DNA of 64,000 nucleotides from Tretioscincus oriximinensis (lineage: Eukaryota > Chordata > Lepidosauria > Squamata > Gymnophthalmidae). Shown in pieces: positions 24,867 through 35,095 of this stretch; position 1 is the first letter of the stretch, and each line of letters starts with the position of its first letter. Position numbers and translations under genes: made by a program. The notes under the pieces are model-generated. The model was given only the letters and a program-made list of their open reading frames with translations. It did not search any database and was not told where the DNA came from. The stretch is from positions 700,420-764,419 of the forward strand of contig JAJVDF010000410.1 of assembly GCA_022410635.1 (NCBI GenBank). Direction: 5' to 3'.

Positions 24867-25760
24867 TGTAAGAAGGGAAAACCAGCCAAATGAAACCATA
24901 ATCAGATTCAATAGCCTCAAAGATAATGTTATAGGATCTGAGCTGTGATTACAGGTCACTATATTTATTTCATAGTAAAAAAAAATCATGACTAAGTGTA
25001 CTCTGAAAATGATGTGACTTACATACTTTCAATTCTTGCTTATTCCTGCTAGAAATGTTTTTACACTTTGTAAATATTCTACTGTAATTACATACAATTG
25101 CCTTCTGTTTGTATATATCTTGCTACAAAGTCAGACATATATTTTTAAACCAACTTCCATCCTGAAGAACTGTAATAAACTGGGCGGGCGGGGGGAGAGA
25201 GAGACACTTATGGAACATTTTGTTTCAGTGCCAGTCAAACTTTTCTTGAAATCTACTCTTTCTTAGTTTCCCTGTGTACTTGCCACTTTGAAACTCTGCT
25301 CCCTTAGGCTATAGCCAGCCAGCTCTGAACTGATATCACAGTTGCTTGCATAGAACCAATCCTTTTTTCACATTCCTGTGGTCCCTTCTCATGTTTCCTC
25401 TTTGTGTAATGTGAGGAAATTATAAAAGGAGAAGGGACTGACAATTTATTTCACTGTTAACAGAGGAATTGAATAAAACCCTGTAATATTGACACCTCCC
25501 CATCACCACTAAATAAAATAAAATAAAAATACAAGGAACATTCTGAACATTTTTCTTTTAATGAAGGGAAAGTGAGAGTTGGAAACAGCAGGCTGAAGGG
25601 GCGTTTTAGATTGCAAGTGATGCTTGAGCTCTCATGCCAATAAGCCCACTTGCTAAACTATGATTTAGGATAAAAAAACCCTGAAAAGTAAATTGATTAT
25701 TTCACTTTTAGTACAACTCTGTTCCTTTGCTAACTGAACACCACACACACTTCAGGACTT
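24867..25760. other. Unassigned DNA
   Basis: No gene is seen. A small GGGCGGGCGGGGGGAG tract is at 25181-25196. Confidence 0.5.
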
Positions 25761-25795
25761 GTGCTGCGTGTACATAATGAACTAAAAACTGGAAT

Positions 25796-25920
25796 AAAGC
25801 TATATTCCAGAATATAGCAATCACGTGTTTGTGTACACCACAAAGCTATATTCCGGAATATTAGCAATTGTGTTTGTGCACACAAAGCTATATTCTGGAA
25901 TATAGCAATCTTGTGCACAA
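25796..25920. repeat. Three tandem ATTCCGGAAT-type palindromes
   Basis: Units at 25796-25841, 25842-25883 and 25884-25920 each begin AAAGCTATATTC and contain the palindrome in slightly different forms, centred on CCAG, CCGG and CTGG. Each is followed by CAAT and a GTG-rich spacer ending in CAC. Confidence 0.85.
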
Positions 25921-26090
25921 ATGCCCCCCCCCGCCTGCTTTTGGGGGCTGCTGCTGCCATCGTTGGAGGATCATTTGCCTCCTCCTTGAAGCCAGTTGGC
26001 CAGCAGCAACCCCCGAAAGTAGGCAGAGTCTGGCTAAAGGAAATTCTGTCAAAGAGGAGGTGGAGATGGCCAAGTACTGCTGGCCCCATC

Positions 26091-26192
26091 CACATGGAGC
26101 CTAGTTGTGGGTAACATTTTGGGACAGAGCTGGGCCATCCACATGGCAACTGGCTCTATCCCAAAATGTTACCCAGAACTAGGCTCCGTGTG
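26091..26192. repeat. Hairpin with 40-bp arms
   Basis: Arm 26091-26130 (starting CACATGGAGCCTAGTT) pairs with 26153-26192 (ending AACTAGGCTCCGTGTG) with three mismatches in 40. The loop is 22 bp. It may be a short TIR element nested in family A. Confidence 0.85.
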
Positions 26193-26366
26193 AATGCTTA
26201 TTCACTCAGCAGTAGACGGGGGACGGCCATGAGAGGACGGAGGTCGGCTGTGAGAAGACGGAGGTTCTCAGGAATGATTCTTGAATATTCCAGCAATAGT
26301 TTGTTCTGAGATAAACAGTGTTTATTGCGGGATGACTACTGCCAAACACTTAACATGTGTGCCTGA

Positions 26367-26862
26367 ACCTCCCTAATCTCATGCCGATTATGTAAGAAAA
26401 TAGCTGTGGTCAAAATGCTGATGAATACCCAAGTGATGGTGCTGCTGAAAGAATTTTACATCCCCCTCTCATTCTCGCTCTCTCTATGTATGTGTGTTTA
26501 TAACATTTAGATGCAAGAGTTCTCATCACATTTTAATCCTAATTGATAAGTAGAGAACACACTTTGGAAACGCATTAAAGATGTATTAGAAGCAGTGGAG
26601 TATGAATGTTATCACCTTCAAGCTGTATTTTCACCCCTCTGCATGAATAAGGACTCGCTTCATTGTATACTGAATGCAAGTTAGGCAAATTAATGTGAAG
26701 GTCTTACGTAATGATACTGAATAGGGTGCATTAGCAACAGCATGTTTACATATAGAAGATCAATAGGCTTGAGAGAGCAGTAAGAGGCACACTTATTTCT
26801 GAATGCTACCTCCACATCTTGATCCAGATTCTGACTCTGGATCCTATGCTGGCATTTGGAGT
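26367..26862. other. Unassigned DNA left of the Penelope element
   Basis: No gene is seen. There is a short CTCTC run near 26467-26484. Confidence 0.5.
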
Positions 26863-27015
26863 CCAACAAATGCTCAATGCAGGCTAATAACCTTGCCAAA
26901 GTATAAATAAGCACCAGTCTGGTGCAAGTACTCTATTGATATGTACATCATACCCAGTCTTCATATAAACAATAGAAAGTACAAAAGTATAACATAGACT
27001 ACTATATACTCATAT
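26863..27015 (-). repeat. Penelope-like element, left inverted arm
   Basis: It starts CCAACAAATGCTCAATGCAG and ends TATATACTCATAT. It is the reverse complement of 28815-28967 at roughly 94% identity by eye. Penelope-like elements are known to carry LTR-like terminal copies (pLTRs) that can be inverted; this arm fits that role. Confidence 0.85.
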
Positions 27016-27119
27016 CCAACACACTTTCTTTTGAGCCTCCTGGACATCATTTAAGTTCATAGCTACTTTAGCTTCATCAACAATTTTTTTAGACAAATGT
27101 CTTGTCTAGCGATGGGCTC

Positions 27120-28335
27120 TGAGGGAGCACCATGTTCAATTTTTTAACAGAAATTTGTTGCATTATTTTAGGTTCATTGATAACATTTTTTTGGGTATTC
27201 ACCAATAAGGACTGTTTTGAAGAGTTCTTAGCTTGGCTTAACACATCCCACCCACACATTCAGTTTAAAGCACAGATAGATCAGGACTGTCTGCCTTTCT
27301 TAGATCTGATGGTATCGATTGATTCACAGCATAAGATCCAGGTTCAACTATACGTAAAACCTACTGATAGGAGCCCCTCTCTACAATTCCAGTCACCCAT
27401 GGTCTAAAACATAATTTACCATGCAGTATTTTATTATGGGCTAAAAGAAACTCCACTAATTATAATGCTTATAAACATGCTGTAAGGAAGATGGAGGTTA
27501 CTCTCTTAAATAGGGGATACCCATGATCAAGCATAAATACAGCTAGACAAAAATGTGATTCCAGGGACAGACAATCTATGCTCTTGTTTAAAGAAAAACT
27601 ACCAGACTATTGAATAACTACTTCATTATAATATACCTGTATGTTAACAATTATTCAAAAGCTTATTAAATAACATTGGGGTATAGTTAATCATCTTCCA
27701 GGTTGCCATGAGTCTCCACGGATAGCTTTCCAATGGGCACGTAATCAGAGAGACTTATTAGTTAATACACAACTGACATGTGAGCCTTTGAGAAATATAT
27801 GCAACCCTACATTGTATGGGTGTTAGAATCATAGAATCATAGAATCATAGAATCATAGAGTTGGAAGGGACCTCCAGGGTCATCGGGTCCAACCCGATGT
27901 TGGAAATGTGGTCAATGTTCCATTTGCAAATTTATTATGCAAACGAAAGAAATTCACTTTCCGAGACTGAATTGCGTCCACCAGATCAGAAATTTTATAA
28001 ACTGCAACTTGACATATGTCATTTATATTATTTGGTGCCCATACCAAGTACTATATATCAGAAGTACATCTCGCAAGGTTAAGACACGCATCAGTGAACA
28101 TTTATCTAGGATTAAACATCAAGTAACAAACGCCCCGTTGACAGAACACTTCCAAGATGTTGGACATTCGGCAGACTCTATCAAAGTTGCTATGCTGGAA
28201 GTTCTTCAATCCGATAACTCTGGCATCCCTCTTAAAACCAGACTGTTGAGAAGAGAATCCTTCTATAACTTTAAGTTCCAGTCCTTACATCCTACTGGGT
28301 TGAATGCCTCATTGGAATTTACAAGCTTTCTATAA
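27120..28335 (+). pseudogene. Penelope-like RT and GIY-YIG endonuclease remnant
   Basis: The order fits a Penelope-like element ORF, broken into pieces. A degenerate RT catalytic motif reads RFIDN at 27170-27184, where YxDD is expected, and is followed by a shift in a T-run. Next comes FWVFTNKDCFEEFLAWLNTS to FLDLMVSID (27196-27330) and KPTDRSPSLQF, the RT C-terminal part. A PRIAFQWARNQRDLLVN segment lies near 27717-27770. After a 71-bp CR1 insertion comes a cysteine pair region (CGQCSIC, about 27908-27928). The endonuclease reads VIYIIWCPYQVLYIRSTSRK then VKTRISEH (about 28015-28103): the first tyrosine motif is kept, but the YIG glycine is arginine. Further downstream are TEHFQDVGHSADSIKV and RESFYNFKFQSLHPTGLNAS. 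The frames do not connect, so it is dead. Confidence 0.85.
27825..27895 (-). mobile_element. CR1 3' terminal fragment nested in Penelope element
   Basis: Four repeats of AGAATCAT (the antisense CR1 tail) are followed by AGAGTTGGAAGGGACCTCCA and GGGTCATCGGGTCCAACCC. This is the extreme 3' end of a CR1, about 70 bp. It interrupts the Penelope cysteine-rich region, so it inserted later. It differs from the TTCTTATG-tailed CR1 ends elsewhere here and so is a second CR1 subfamily. Confidence 0.9.
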
Positions 28336-28814
28336 TGATCTGCAGCTGCTTGTATCTCTAGCTTGAACTACATACAAAGAATATTTTTCAGCTTGGCCTT
28401 TATCCCTAATGAAGACATACTCAACAGAAGTTTTGATGTGTGAACTTTCTTTCTGCTTGGTCTCGGTAGGCCAGATTATTTAATATTATGTTATGCTATC
28501 CTTTTATATGGATATGGACTTCTTCTGTATAACCATTATTATTTCTATTTGTTGCCTCCAGGGGATCCTAAAATTTGAATCTGCAATTTATATACAGATC
28601 TGAGATGATGTATATTTACCCGAAAAGGCTATAATGTTTATATGTAAAGGTAAATATGTAATATTACAAAGAAAGATTTATTTGTGTACTTTGTAATAGT
28701 AGGTGATGTAACCTGATATAATTTTGCTTTATTGTAGGGCCAGAAGAAAGAGGTGAAATCCCAGATTTATCCGGGAATGGGATAGCCCTATAATTTTGTT
28801 TCTTCTTTGCTTGT
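28336..28814 (+). mobile_element. Penelope-like element 3' untranslated region
   Basis: Non-coding sequence between the endonuclease remnant and the right arm. Its assignment rests on position only. Confidence 0.5.
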
Positions 28815-28967
28815 ATCTGAGTATATAATAGTCCATGTTATACTTTTGTACTTTCTATTGTTTATATGAAGACTGTATATGATGTACATATCAATAGAGT
28901 ACTTGCACCAGACTGGTGTTTATTTATACTTTGGCAAGGTTATTGGCCTGCATTGAGCATTTGTTGG
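28815..28967 (+). repeat. Penelope-like element, right inverted arm
   Basis: It runs from ATCTGAGTATATAATAG to GAGCATTTGTTGG and pairs with 26863-27015. Sequence after it (to about 29160) may still belong to the element: a GCATTTGGAGTC motif at 29021-29032 also occurs next to the left arm (26853-26864) in the same orientation. Confidence 0.85.
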
Positions 28968-29260
28968 TATCGTCTTCATTTAGTGTCAAATACCAATCCC
29001 CTCTTTTTTTCTTCTTAGCGGCATTTGGAGTCAGCAGGAAACACCGGTCCCGTCTGTGTGACTGATGAAGACAGGGATTTCTTTCATATCGACAGCTACA
29101 AATTATTTTTGTAATAGACTTGCACTTACTCCTCCCCTGCTATAACCTGCTTTTATTAAATTAGACTAGCTGAGGTAAGTGCAAATGTGATCCAAAGTTT
29201 TTCAGGACATGTTCTTCCAGAAATCTACATTCAATACCCCAATTTCCTAACAGCAGCAAT

Positions 29261-29424
29261 AGGAGAAGGAGAAGAATTTATTTTTATATCCTACTTTTTT
29301 CATCTTCAAGAGACTCAAACAAAATGGCTTACACATCCAGCTGGCTTCATCTGGGACTGCAAAATCAAACCAGGAAACATCCAGATAAGAGTCTGATAAT
29401 CTAACCACAAGACCAAACTGCCTC
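29261..29424 (-). mobile_element. tRNA-derived SINE, second head type
   Basis: On the minus strand the head reads GGCAGTTTGGTCTTGTGGTT, then AGATTATCAGACTC (A box), then a CTGGTTTGATTTTGCAG B-box-like segment. The 3' domain (plus strand AATTTATTTTTATATCCTAC) is preceded by a GGAGAAGGAGAA tail. The head differs from the SINE at 4624. Confidence 0.7.
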
Positions 29425-30315
29425 TCTGTCTAAAATAATTATATGGTTCAGAATACATTATAAAGATCATTTTTATTCCCCCCAAATATCCAGCAAGTAA
29501 AAAAAGTCATTCTTAATACATACAGTTTAAACAAGGCAAACTACTACAAATTCATGTGCTGAATGAATTCAGTGAAATTACTTAAGACTTTTCTGTTAGA
29601 CAAATTACAGGTGAGCAGAAAGCATTGTGAAAAAGGTAATCTGCATAATGTCGTTCATACATCCTTTTTCTGATGGTCAAAGGGACCACATTGTCTCCTG
29701 TTCCATCATTATGCTTTCCATGAGTCCCATCACATAATCAGACAGCAAGAATCAACAAAGCACTACCTTCTCCCACAGATCTTCCATATCAAATTCATGA
29801 ACCATCTTTGGGTTTACTTTTGCAATATAAAAGTTCTAATTAGGGATGCTAAGAGAATCACCTACCTTTCTCCTGTTAGTCTCCAAGTGCTACAAGCCAC
29901 TGAGACTAACATGGCTTTCTCTGAAATAAAAGTTCTAACTTGTCTAGTAGCTAATATTGCTGATATAGACTTGTAGTTTGTGAATTGCTGGTAGATCAAT
30001 CAGGGCAATAGAAAAATGGGCAGGTCACAGCCAATGGGAACTGTGCATGGAAGATGACAAGGAAGATAAACTCAGGCACTTATTTTGAAAACTGTGTAGA
30101 TTTTTCCTGTGTAGATGGAGTGATTTTTAGTAAATAGACATTCCCCTAAGCTCATTATGATCACAAAAATCTTCATGAGAGAGGTGGGCAAACTGCTCCA
30201 AACTGTAAGAAGAAATTCTTACTTCAAAGAATAATAGCGCCTTAAATAATACATCATTATTAATAATGATGACAATGATGATGTTGATGATTCCTGCTGA
30301 TTTTGATCTCTCTCT
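29425..30315. other. Unassigned DNA with a foldback-family scrap
   Basis: A fragment at about 29868-29925 (CTCCTGTTAGTCTCCAAGTG, then ACTGAGACTAACATGGC) resembles the ends of the 35.1-35.5 kb foldback family. ATT/GATGAT-type runs lie at 30250-30290. No gene is seen. Confidence 0.55.
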
Positions 30316-30743
30316 GGCTGCATCCACACATGGGGCTTGGAAGCGGACTTACCTTTTGTGGCGGGTGAGCGGCTGCTTGCATATGTTGTGTGGCTGCTGC
30401 CATAGGAGGTGGAAGGAAGCACTGGTCTGTGAGTGGCCGAGTGCAGACATCCCTGTGCCCGGCTTGCTTTGCAGGGCTCTCTGCTGATTGGTGGAGGTGC
30501 AGGCTGAACAGGCTGCATTCAAAAAAGCAGTGCATTTTTGGCGTGCAGCATCGTGAGAGCTGAAAAATATCAGTTCTCATTAAACCCACTGCAAGGCAGG
30601 TTTGCAGTGACTGCATCACTGACAAACCATCATTACATCTGCAGGAGGAAAAGACTTCAGCAAAGCCCCCTTTTAAGCACTGTGTCTCATAAGGTAGAGC
30701 TGGTCCTCCTATGCAGACATCATTGCTGTGTATGGATGCAGCC
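30316..30743. mobile_element. Non-autonomous TIR transposon, family B
   Basis: The left end GGCTGCATCCACACATGG matches the right end read inward, GGCTGCATCCATACACAGC. It is 428 bp with no coding content and GC-richer than its flanks. The ends resemble those of family A (GGCTGCGTGCACA), suggesting related transposases. No clear target duplication is visible, because the flanks are a TCTC run and a T-run. Confidence 0.75.
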
Positions 30744-30851
30744 TTTTTTTTTTACATGATCACTCCCTCCAATACTGGAGCTTTACATTTATTTTGTTCC
30801 AATGAGGACAAGTCACATACTGAGAGATCTATAGCTAACAGTAGTGATAGG

Positions 30852-31126
30852 TAACAGCTTGGATAGTTTCAAGACAGGACTAGACAGGTTTATGGACACC
30901 AAGGGTATAAATGGATACTAGGATGGATATCTGGATGTTGCCTCCGGGACGGAGCAACAGGCAGGACTCCTGAAATACCATTTGCAGGGAGTCATGAACA
31001 GGAGCATATTTTGCTTTCCTCTGTTCAGACTGCCCAGGTGCATCTGGTGGGCCCCTGTGTGACACAGAATGCTGGACTTGATGGGCTGTGGCCTGATCCA
31101 GTATGGCTCTTCTTATGTTCTTATGT
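30852..31126 (+). mobile_element. CR1 LINE 3' end
   Basis: It starts TAACAGCTTGGATAGTTTCA and ends GGCTCTTCTTATGTTCTTATG. It is very similar throughout to 59610-59890, so both probably come from one recent subfamily. Confidence 0.9.
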
Positions 31127-31691
31127 CTGAATCATTTCATAAGATCGTTTCGAAAACAGAGCTGCTATAAAACTAAATCAACATTTTCATTGTATACACA
31201 TTACTCACCTGAAGCAATAACAAAGGAATTTACAGCAAGGAGAGGAAGTATTCTGATGGTAAGACTTAACCTCTGAAATACACATTCTGGAGTAGAAACA
31301 TTGATTCCAAATTGCCATGCATAAGATGTCTCAGCAGTAAGAGAAATCAAAGGGAGCAGAAAAATAATAATGGAAATTTAATCTGTATGTTTATGTTCTA
31401 CACTGATTATTTTATCACATAGAACTAGCTAACAAGAAACTTAATGTATTAAGAATAATATTTAATATTAAAAATATAATATTAGGTATGCTCAAAATAT
31501 ACTTTTTATCCCTCCAAAAATTAAAATGGTAGCACTGTTCCTCTATATAGGAGATTACTTTGTTAGGTGGAACATCATGAAATAAGTGCTAGAAAAATGA
31601 TGAGCAGAAAAGACAAAGAGTGTTCAAAGAGCTGGAACATATCTTTTATGGTAGGATTACTAGATACAATCTGGGATAAAAGTATGGCCCT
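31127..31691. other. Unassigned AT-rich DNA
   Basis: No gene or recognisable element is seen. Confidence 0.5.
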
Positions 31692-32215
31692 GAGCACGGA
31701 TAGCTCAGTTGCTTAAGAATTTGTCTCTCGTCTGGGAGAAGGGGTTTCGAAGCCCTGTGTGGGACGTGGGGAGGGGTGAGCACCTTCCACTAGCCTGTAG
31801 CTCTAGCCAACCCAGCTATTCGAAAGCATGAATTGCAAGAAATTGCAACTGACTGCAAGTAGATACATGGGAACCACCATAGCCTGGTGGGGAAGATAGA
31901 ATGGAAGCCTTCGGGCAAAATATATCCTTGTAAGCCGTTTTGAGTCCCTTTGAAAGGTGAGAAAAGTGGGGTATAATAACCAAGTTCTTCTTCTTCTTCT
32001 TCTTCNNNNNNNNNNNNNNNNNNNNNNNNNNNNNNNNNNNNNNNNNNNNNNNNNNNNNNNNNNNNNNNNNNNNNNNNNNNNNNNNNNNNNNNNNNNNNNN
32101 NNNNNCTTCTCCTTCTCCTTCTCCTTCTCCTTCTCCTTCTTCTTCTTCTTCTTCTTCTTCTTCTTCTTCTTCTTCTTCTTCTTCTCCTTCTTCTTCTTCT
32201 CCTTCTTCTTCGGAA
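31692..32215 (+). mobile_element. tRNA-derived SINE with long CTT/CTC tail and gap
   Basis: The head GAGCACGGATAGCTCAGTTG (A box) and GGGGTTTCGAAGCCC (B box), the body and the 3' domain TTGTAAGCCGTTTTGAGTCC to GGGGTATAATAACC match 4624-4934. The tail is a CTT array from 31985, interrupted by 100 N (32006-32105), then CTTCTC and CTT units to about 32213. The true tail length is unknown. Poly-arginine, poly-lysine and poly-phenylalanine frames here are tail translations. Confidence 0.85.
32006..32105. other. Assembly gap, 100 N
   Basis: The gap lies within the SINE trinucleotide tail. The round length suggests a placeholder of unknown size. Confidence 0.97.
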
Positions 32216-32334
32216 ACCTAGACCATTTGAAGCTACATGTGGTGAAAAACCTTTTATAGCTATTGAAGATATAAACCTCAATCATGGATGTAATCTATTA
32301 ACTCTAGTTTATGAGACACAGTGTTAAGAGGAGG

Positions 32335-32765
32335 CTTTGTTGAAGTATATAAATACATGGGGTAGAAAATGTGTATAACAGGGGGAAGAGAGGTTTTTTA
32401 TTAAAACTAGAACCAGTGAGCTCTCTGTGAAATTAATGGGCAGGACAGTCAGGACAGACAAAGGAAAGCATTTTTTATCTTACGGGTCATTGGTCCATGG
32501 AATTTACTATCGGGATATGTGGCTTTAAGGAAGGGATTAGGTAAATGTATGGGGATCGAGTGTATCAGTGATTACCATGGATCCCTAGGTATTGGCCTAC
32601 AGGTTGGAGAGATAAGCAAACCATATCCGAAAGTAGAGGAAGATTTTGTCTTCTTCTGCTGCTCAAGAATGCCCTAAAGCAACTGGTGGGGCACTGTGTA
32701 AGACAGATTACTGGTGTAATAGGCTGTGATTGAATCCAGCAGGGCTTTCTTCTCTTCTTATGCAC
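32335..32765 (+). mobile_element. CR1 LINE 3' region, diverged
   Basis: It contains ATAAATACATGGGGTAGAAA, an AAACTAGAACCAGTGAG block, GGAATTTACTATCGGGATAT, TGATTACCATGGATCCCTAG and the terminal AGCAGGGCTTTCTTCTCTTC then TTATGCACTT. It is longer but more diverged than the 30852 and 59610 copies. Confidence 0.75.
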
Positions 32766-32771
32766 TTAGGT

Positions 32772-32888
32772 GTTGTTTGCACAGATTCAGCAGTATGTTT
32801 TAAGGATCCATTACAACACATCTATTTCAGAGGTGCTGGAACTAATTCGTAAATCACATTACTGAGGTTTGTGCAAATAGGGTCTTAG
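32772..32888. mobile_element. Possible short TIR element
   Basis: The left side TTGTTTGCACAGATTCAG and the right side read inward CCTATTTGCACAAACCTCAG are imperfect inverted repeats. A related TGTGCAAACAGGGCTTAAAA sequence lies at about 49783-49802. Weakly supported. Confidence 0.4.
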
Positions 32889-35095
32889 CTCACATAGCTC
32901 CTGTTTTAAACCCTATTAGTCCCATTAGAGACTGCAGTGTCAGGGTGATCCTTTTTCATATTGTATCATGACATTACATTGCCCTGATTTGCATAGAGCT
33001 AGATCTGCTCATTCCTGAGGTGACAATTTTCAGAATGCTGTGGAATTCTCTGATACTTGCTAGACCTCTGTATTAAAAAGTAAAATGACATGGCTGCAAA
33101 TTTCCCACCTTTTTCAAGCTTTGAGAAGACGAAAAGGACACCATAGGAACATGAGTCCCTCATCTCATATCGAGATGTCCACATAAAGAATCCTAATTCC
33201 CCATTTCTATTGTGCGTATAAAATGTGTTTTATAATAGAGAGAAAAAAAGGGGAATATGTTTTATTTCATTAGAGTGGGTTGGGATTTTTTCTGGATACA
33301 TAGACATATAGTTGTATAACAATAAGGATTATAGCCAGTAACAGAGTGCACATATAACACAGCATGAAGTGAGGAAATTAACTATTCTTTATTGTACAGC
33401 ATACCAATTTGAATGTATTGTGTGCCATACAAAACAAAGAAAATGCTCCAGAGAGAAAGATAAAGTGAAAATGCTGGAGGCATCTACTGCTATAAATAGT
33501 AAAACCTGTAGGCAAATAAATGTACAGGATGATACTACAGAGAAGGCAAAGACAATCTATTCTCAGACTCTTTGTAATTATTCCAATTCAATCTTGGCTG
33601 ATTCATTCCTGCTACTGGTGGTCTATTTGGGTCACTATGCCTGAAAACAGCAAGGGGAGAAGAGGAAAATTGGGTCATGAAGTCTGATCAGAATCAAGTC
33701 TTATGGAATCCCCTGGGAAAGATTGAGGTCTTTTGACAGTTTTACAGACACACACCCAAATGCTCTGCTATTAACTAGTGGTTTATTTCTTTCATAATAT
33801 ATGACAACAAAATATGTCTAGAAAGAAGGATTAGTAGCACCTTAAATACAAGACTCACTTTCTTAACATTCTGAGTCAGACCAACATGGCTGTACCTTTG
33901 ATTATACTAGCCAGCAAAAAAAACAAAAGGTACTTTCTTTTGTCATTAAAAGATCAAGTATCCCATGGAGATCAGGGTAGGAAGGAAAAAGGAAACTACT
34001 CTTTTTTAACCCTACCCTTTCAGATTAGTTTGACATTTTGGTATTTTTTAGAATAGCTGCCTGCAGATGTCAATGGCTTAATCAAATATTTAGCAATGTT
34101 ATTTGAGTAAAGCACTTTCAGAGTTAGCAAAGCAGAGGTACCAGTGTTGGATGCTTCTTCCTCTGATGTACCATCACAAACAACATGCATGGGTATTTTG
34201 ATGACAAGCATAATTACTACCCCACATGCATGCACGGTTGCCATTTTTGGCTGTGTTTGGCTCTGCTCGTGGTAACCATTTAATTCAAAAAACTGGATTA
34301 GGAGTTAATTTTGGGTGCACTTATCTAATCTGCATTGTATTCTGTGTGAATAGAAAGCTATTAGGGATGGTGTGGCCTTCCATAATTTGCACTAGCACAT
34401 GGAAGGAAAATATCTAGTCACCTTCTATTATAAAGTATCATTTTGCTATTCTTGATTTTATAAATTAATCTATCCAATTTCCTGAAAGAGGTTACAATAA
34501 TTTATGTACCAACAAATCCAGGATTCAAGAAACCAAAAGCCCATGGACTTAGATGTGTTGTGGTATGGAAGTGTCATGTTCATAAACATTCTAGGTCAAC
34601 TAACATAGATATAGCTTATTCTTCGTAAACGAAGAAGGTTTGAAAAGGTATGCCCAGGGGTCTAGACATTTTAGAGAGCCTAGCACATATTGTATTAATT
34701 ATCCAATGTGATAGATCCATGATTTTATATTATGTTACTCAAATATCTGTCTTTATCTGATAGCTTCAGCTAGTATACTTTGTGTCTGTGTGTGAGAGAG
34801 AGAAACAAATAAAGGAATAAAAACTGAAGAACAGCTTAATATCCCTCCCAGGACATTGAGGATGCTGTAAATGTTTACTTGACTATGACATGTTGCCATC
34901 TGAAACTACTTCATAGAAGTGTTCAAGAGAGTGGTAAAAGGAAGCCCACTCATGTTATTCAGTTATTTTAGATTACTGTTTCTTTCCCAGTGTTAACCGG
35001 CAAACAAATAAGGTAGAGGAGAAAAACTGTAATTGGGAAAATATGTTTCAGCATACCAAATCTGTCTATGATCCATAATGAATCAAAAGCTATTT
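32889..35095. other. Unassigned DNA
   Basis: A scrap at about 33827-33900 (TTAGTAGCACCTTAAATAC, then CAGACCAACATGGCTG) resembles the foldback family. A TTCTTCGT/ACGAAGAA mini-palindrome is at 34619-34636. No gene is seen. Confidence 0.55.

Larger units (their letters stand above)
25761..26366 (+). mobile_element. Family A DNA transposon, long composite copy
   Basis: The left end is GCTGCGTGTACAT (25763). The right end reads ATAAACAGTGTTTATTGCGG, then GATGACTACTGCCAAACACTTAAC and GTGTGCCTGA, matching the 55.6-55.9 kb copy. Between them it is unlike other copies: three tandem palindromes (25796-25920), a C-rich and CTG-rich block (25923-26040) and a 40-bp-arm hairpin (26091-26192). The extra block may be a captured or nested element. 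No transposase is visible. Confidence 0.65.

Noticed and set aside
30316..30743. GC-richer block as a gene promoter
   Set aside because: Matching inverted ends show that it is a transposon copy, which explains the composition.
31790..32285. Long frames rich in arginine, lysine or phenylalanine
   Set aside because: They translate a CTT/GAA SINE tail and a 100-N gap.
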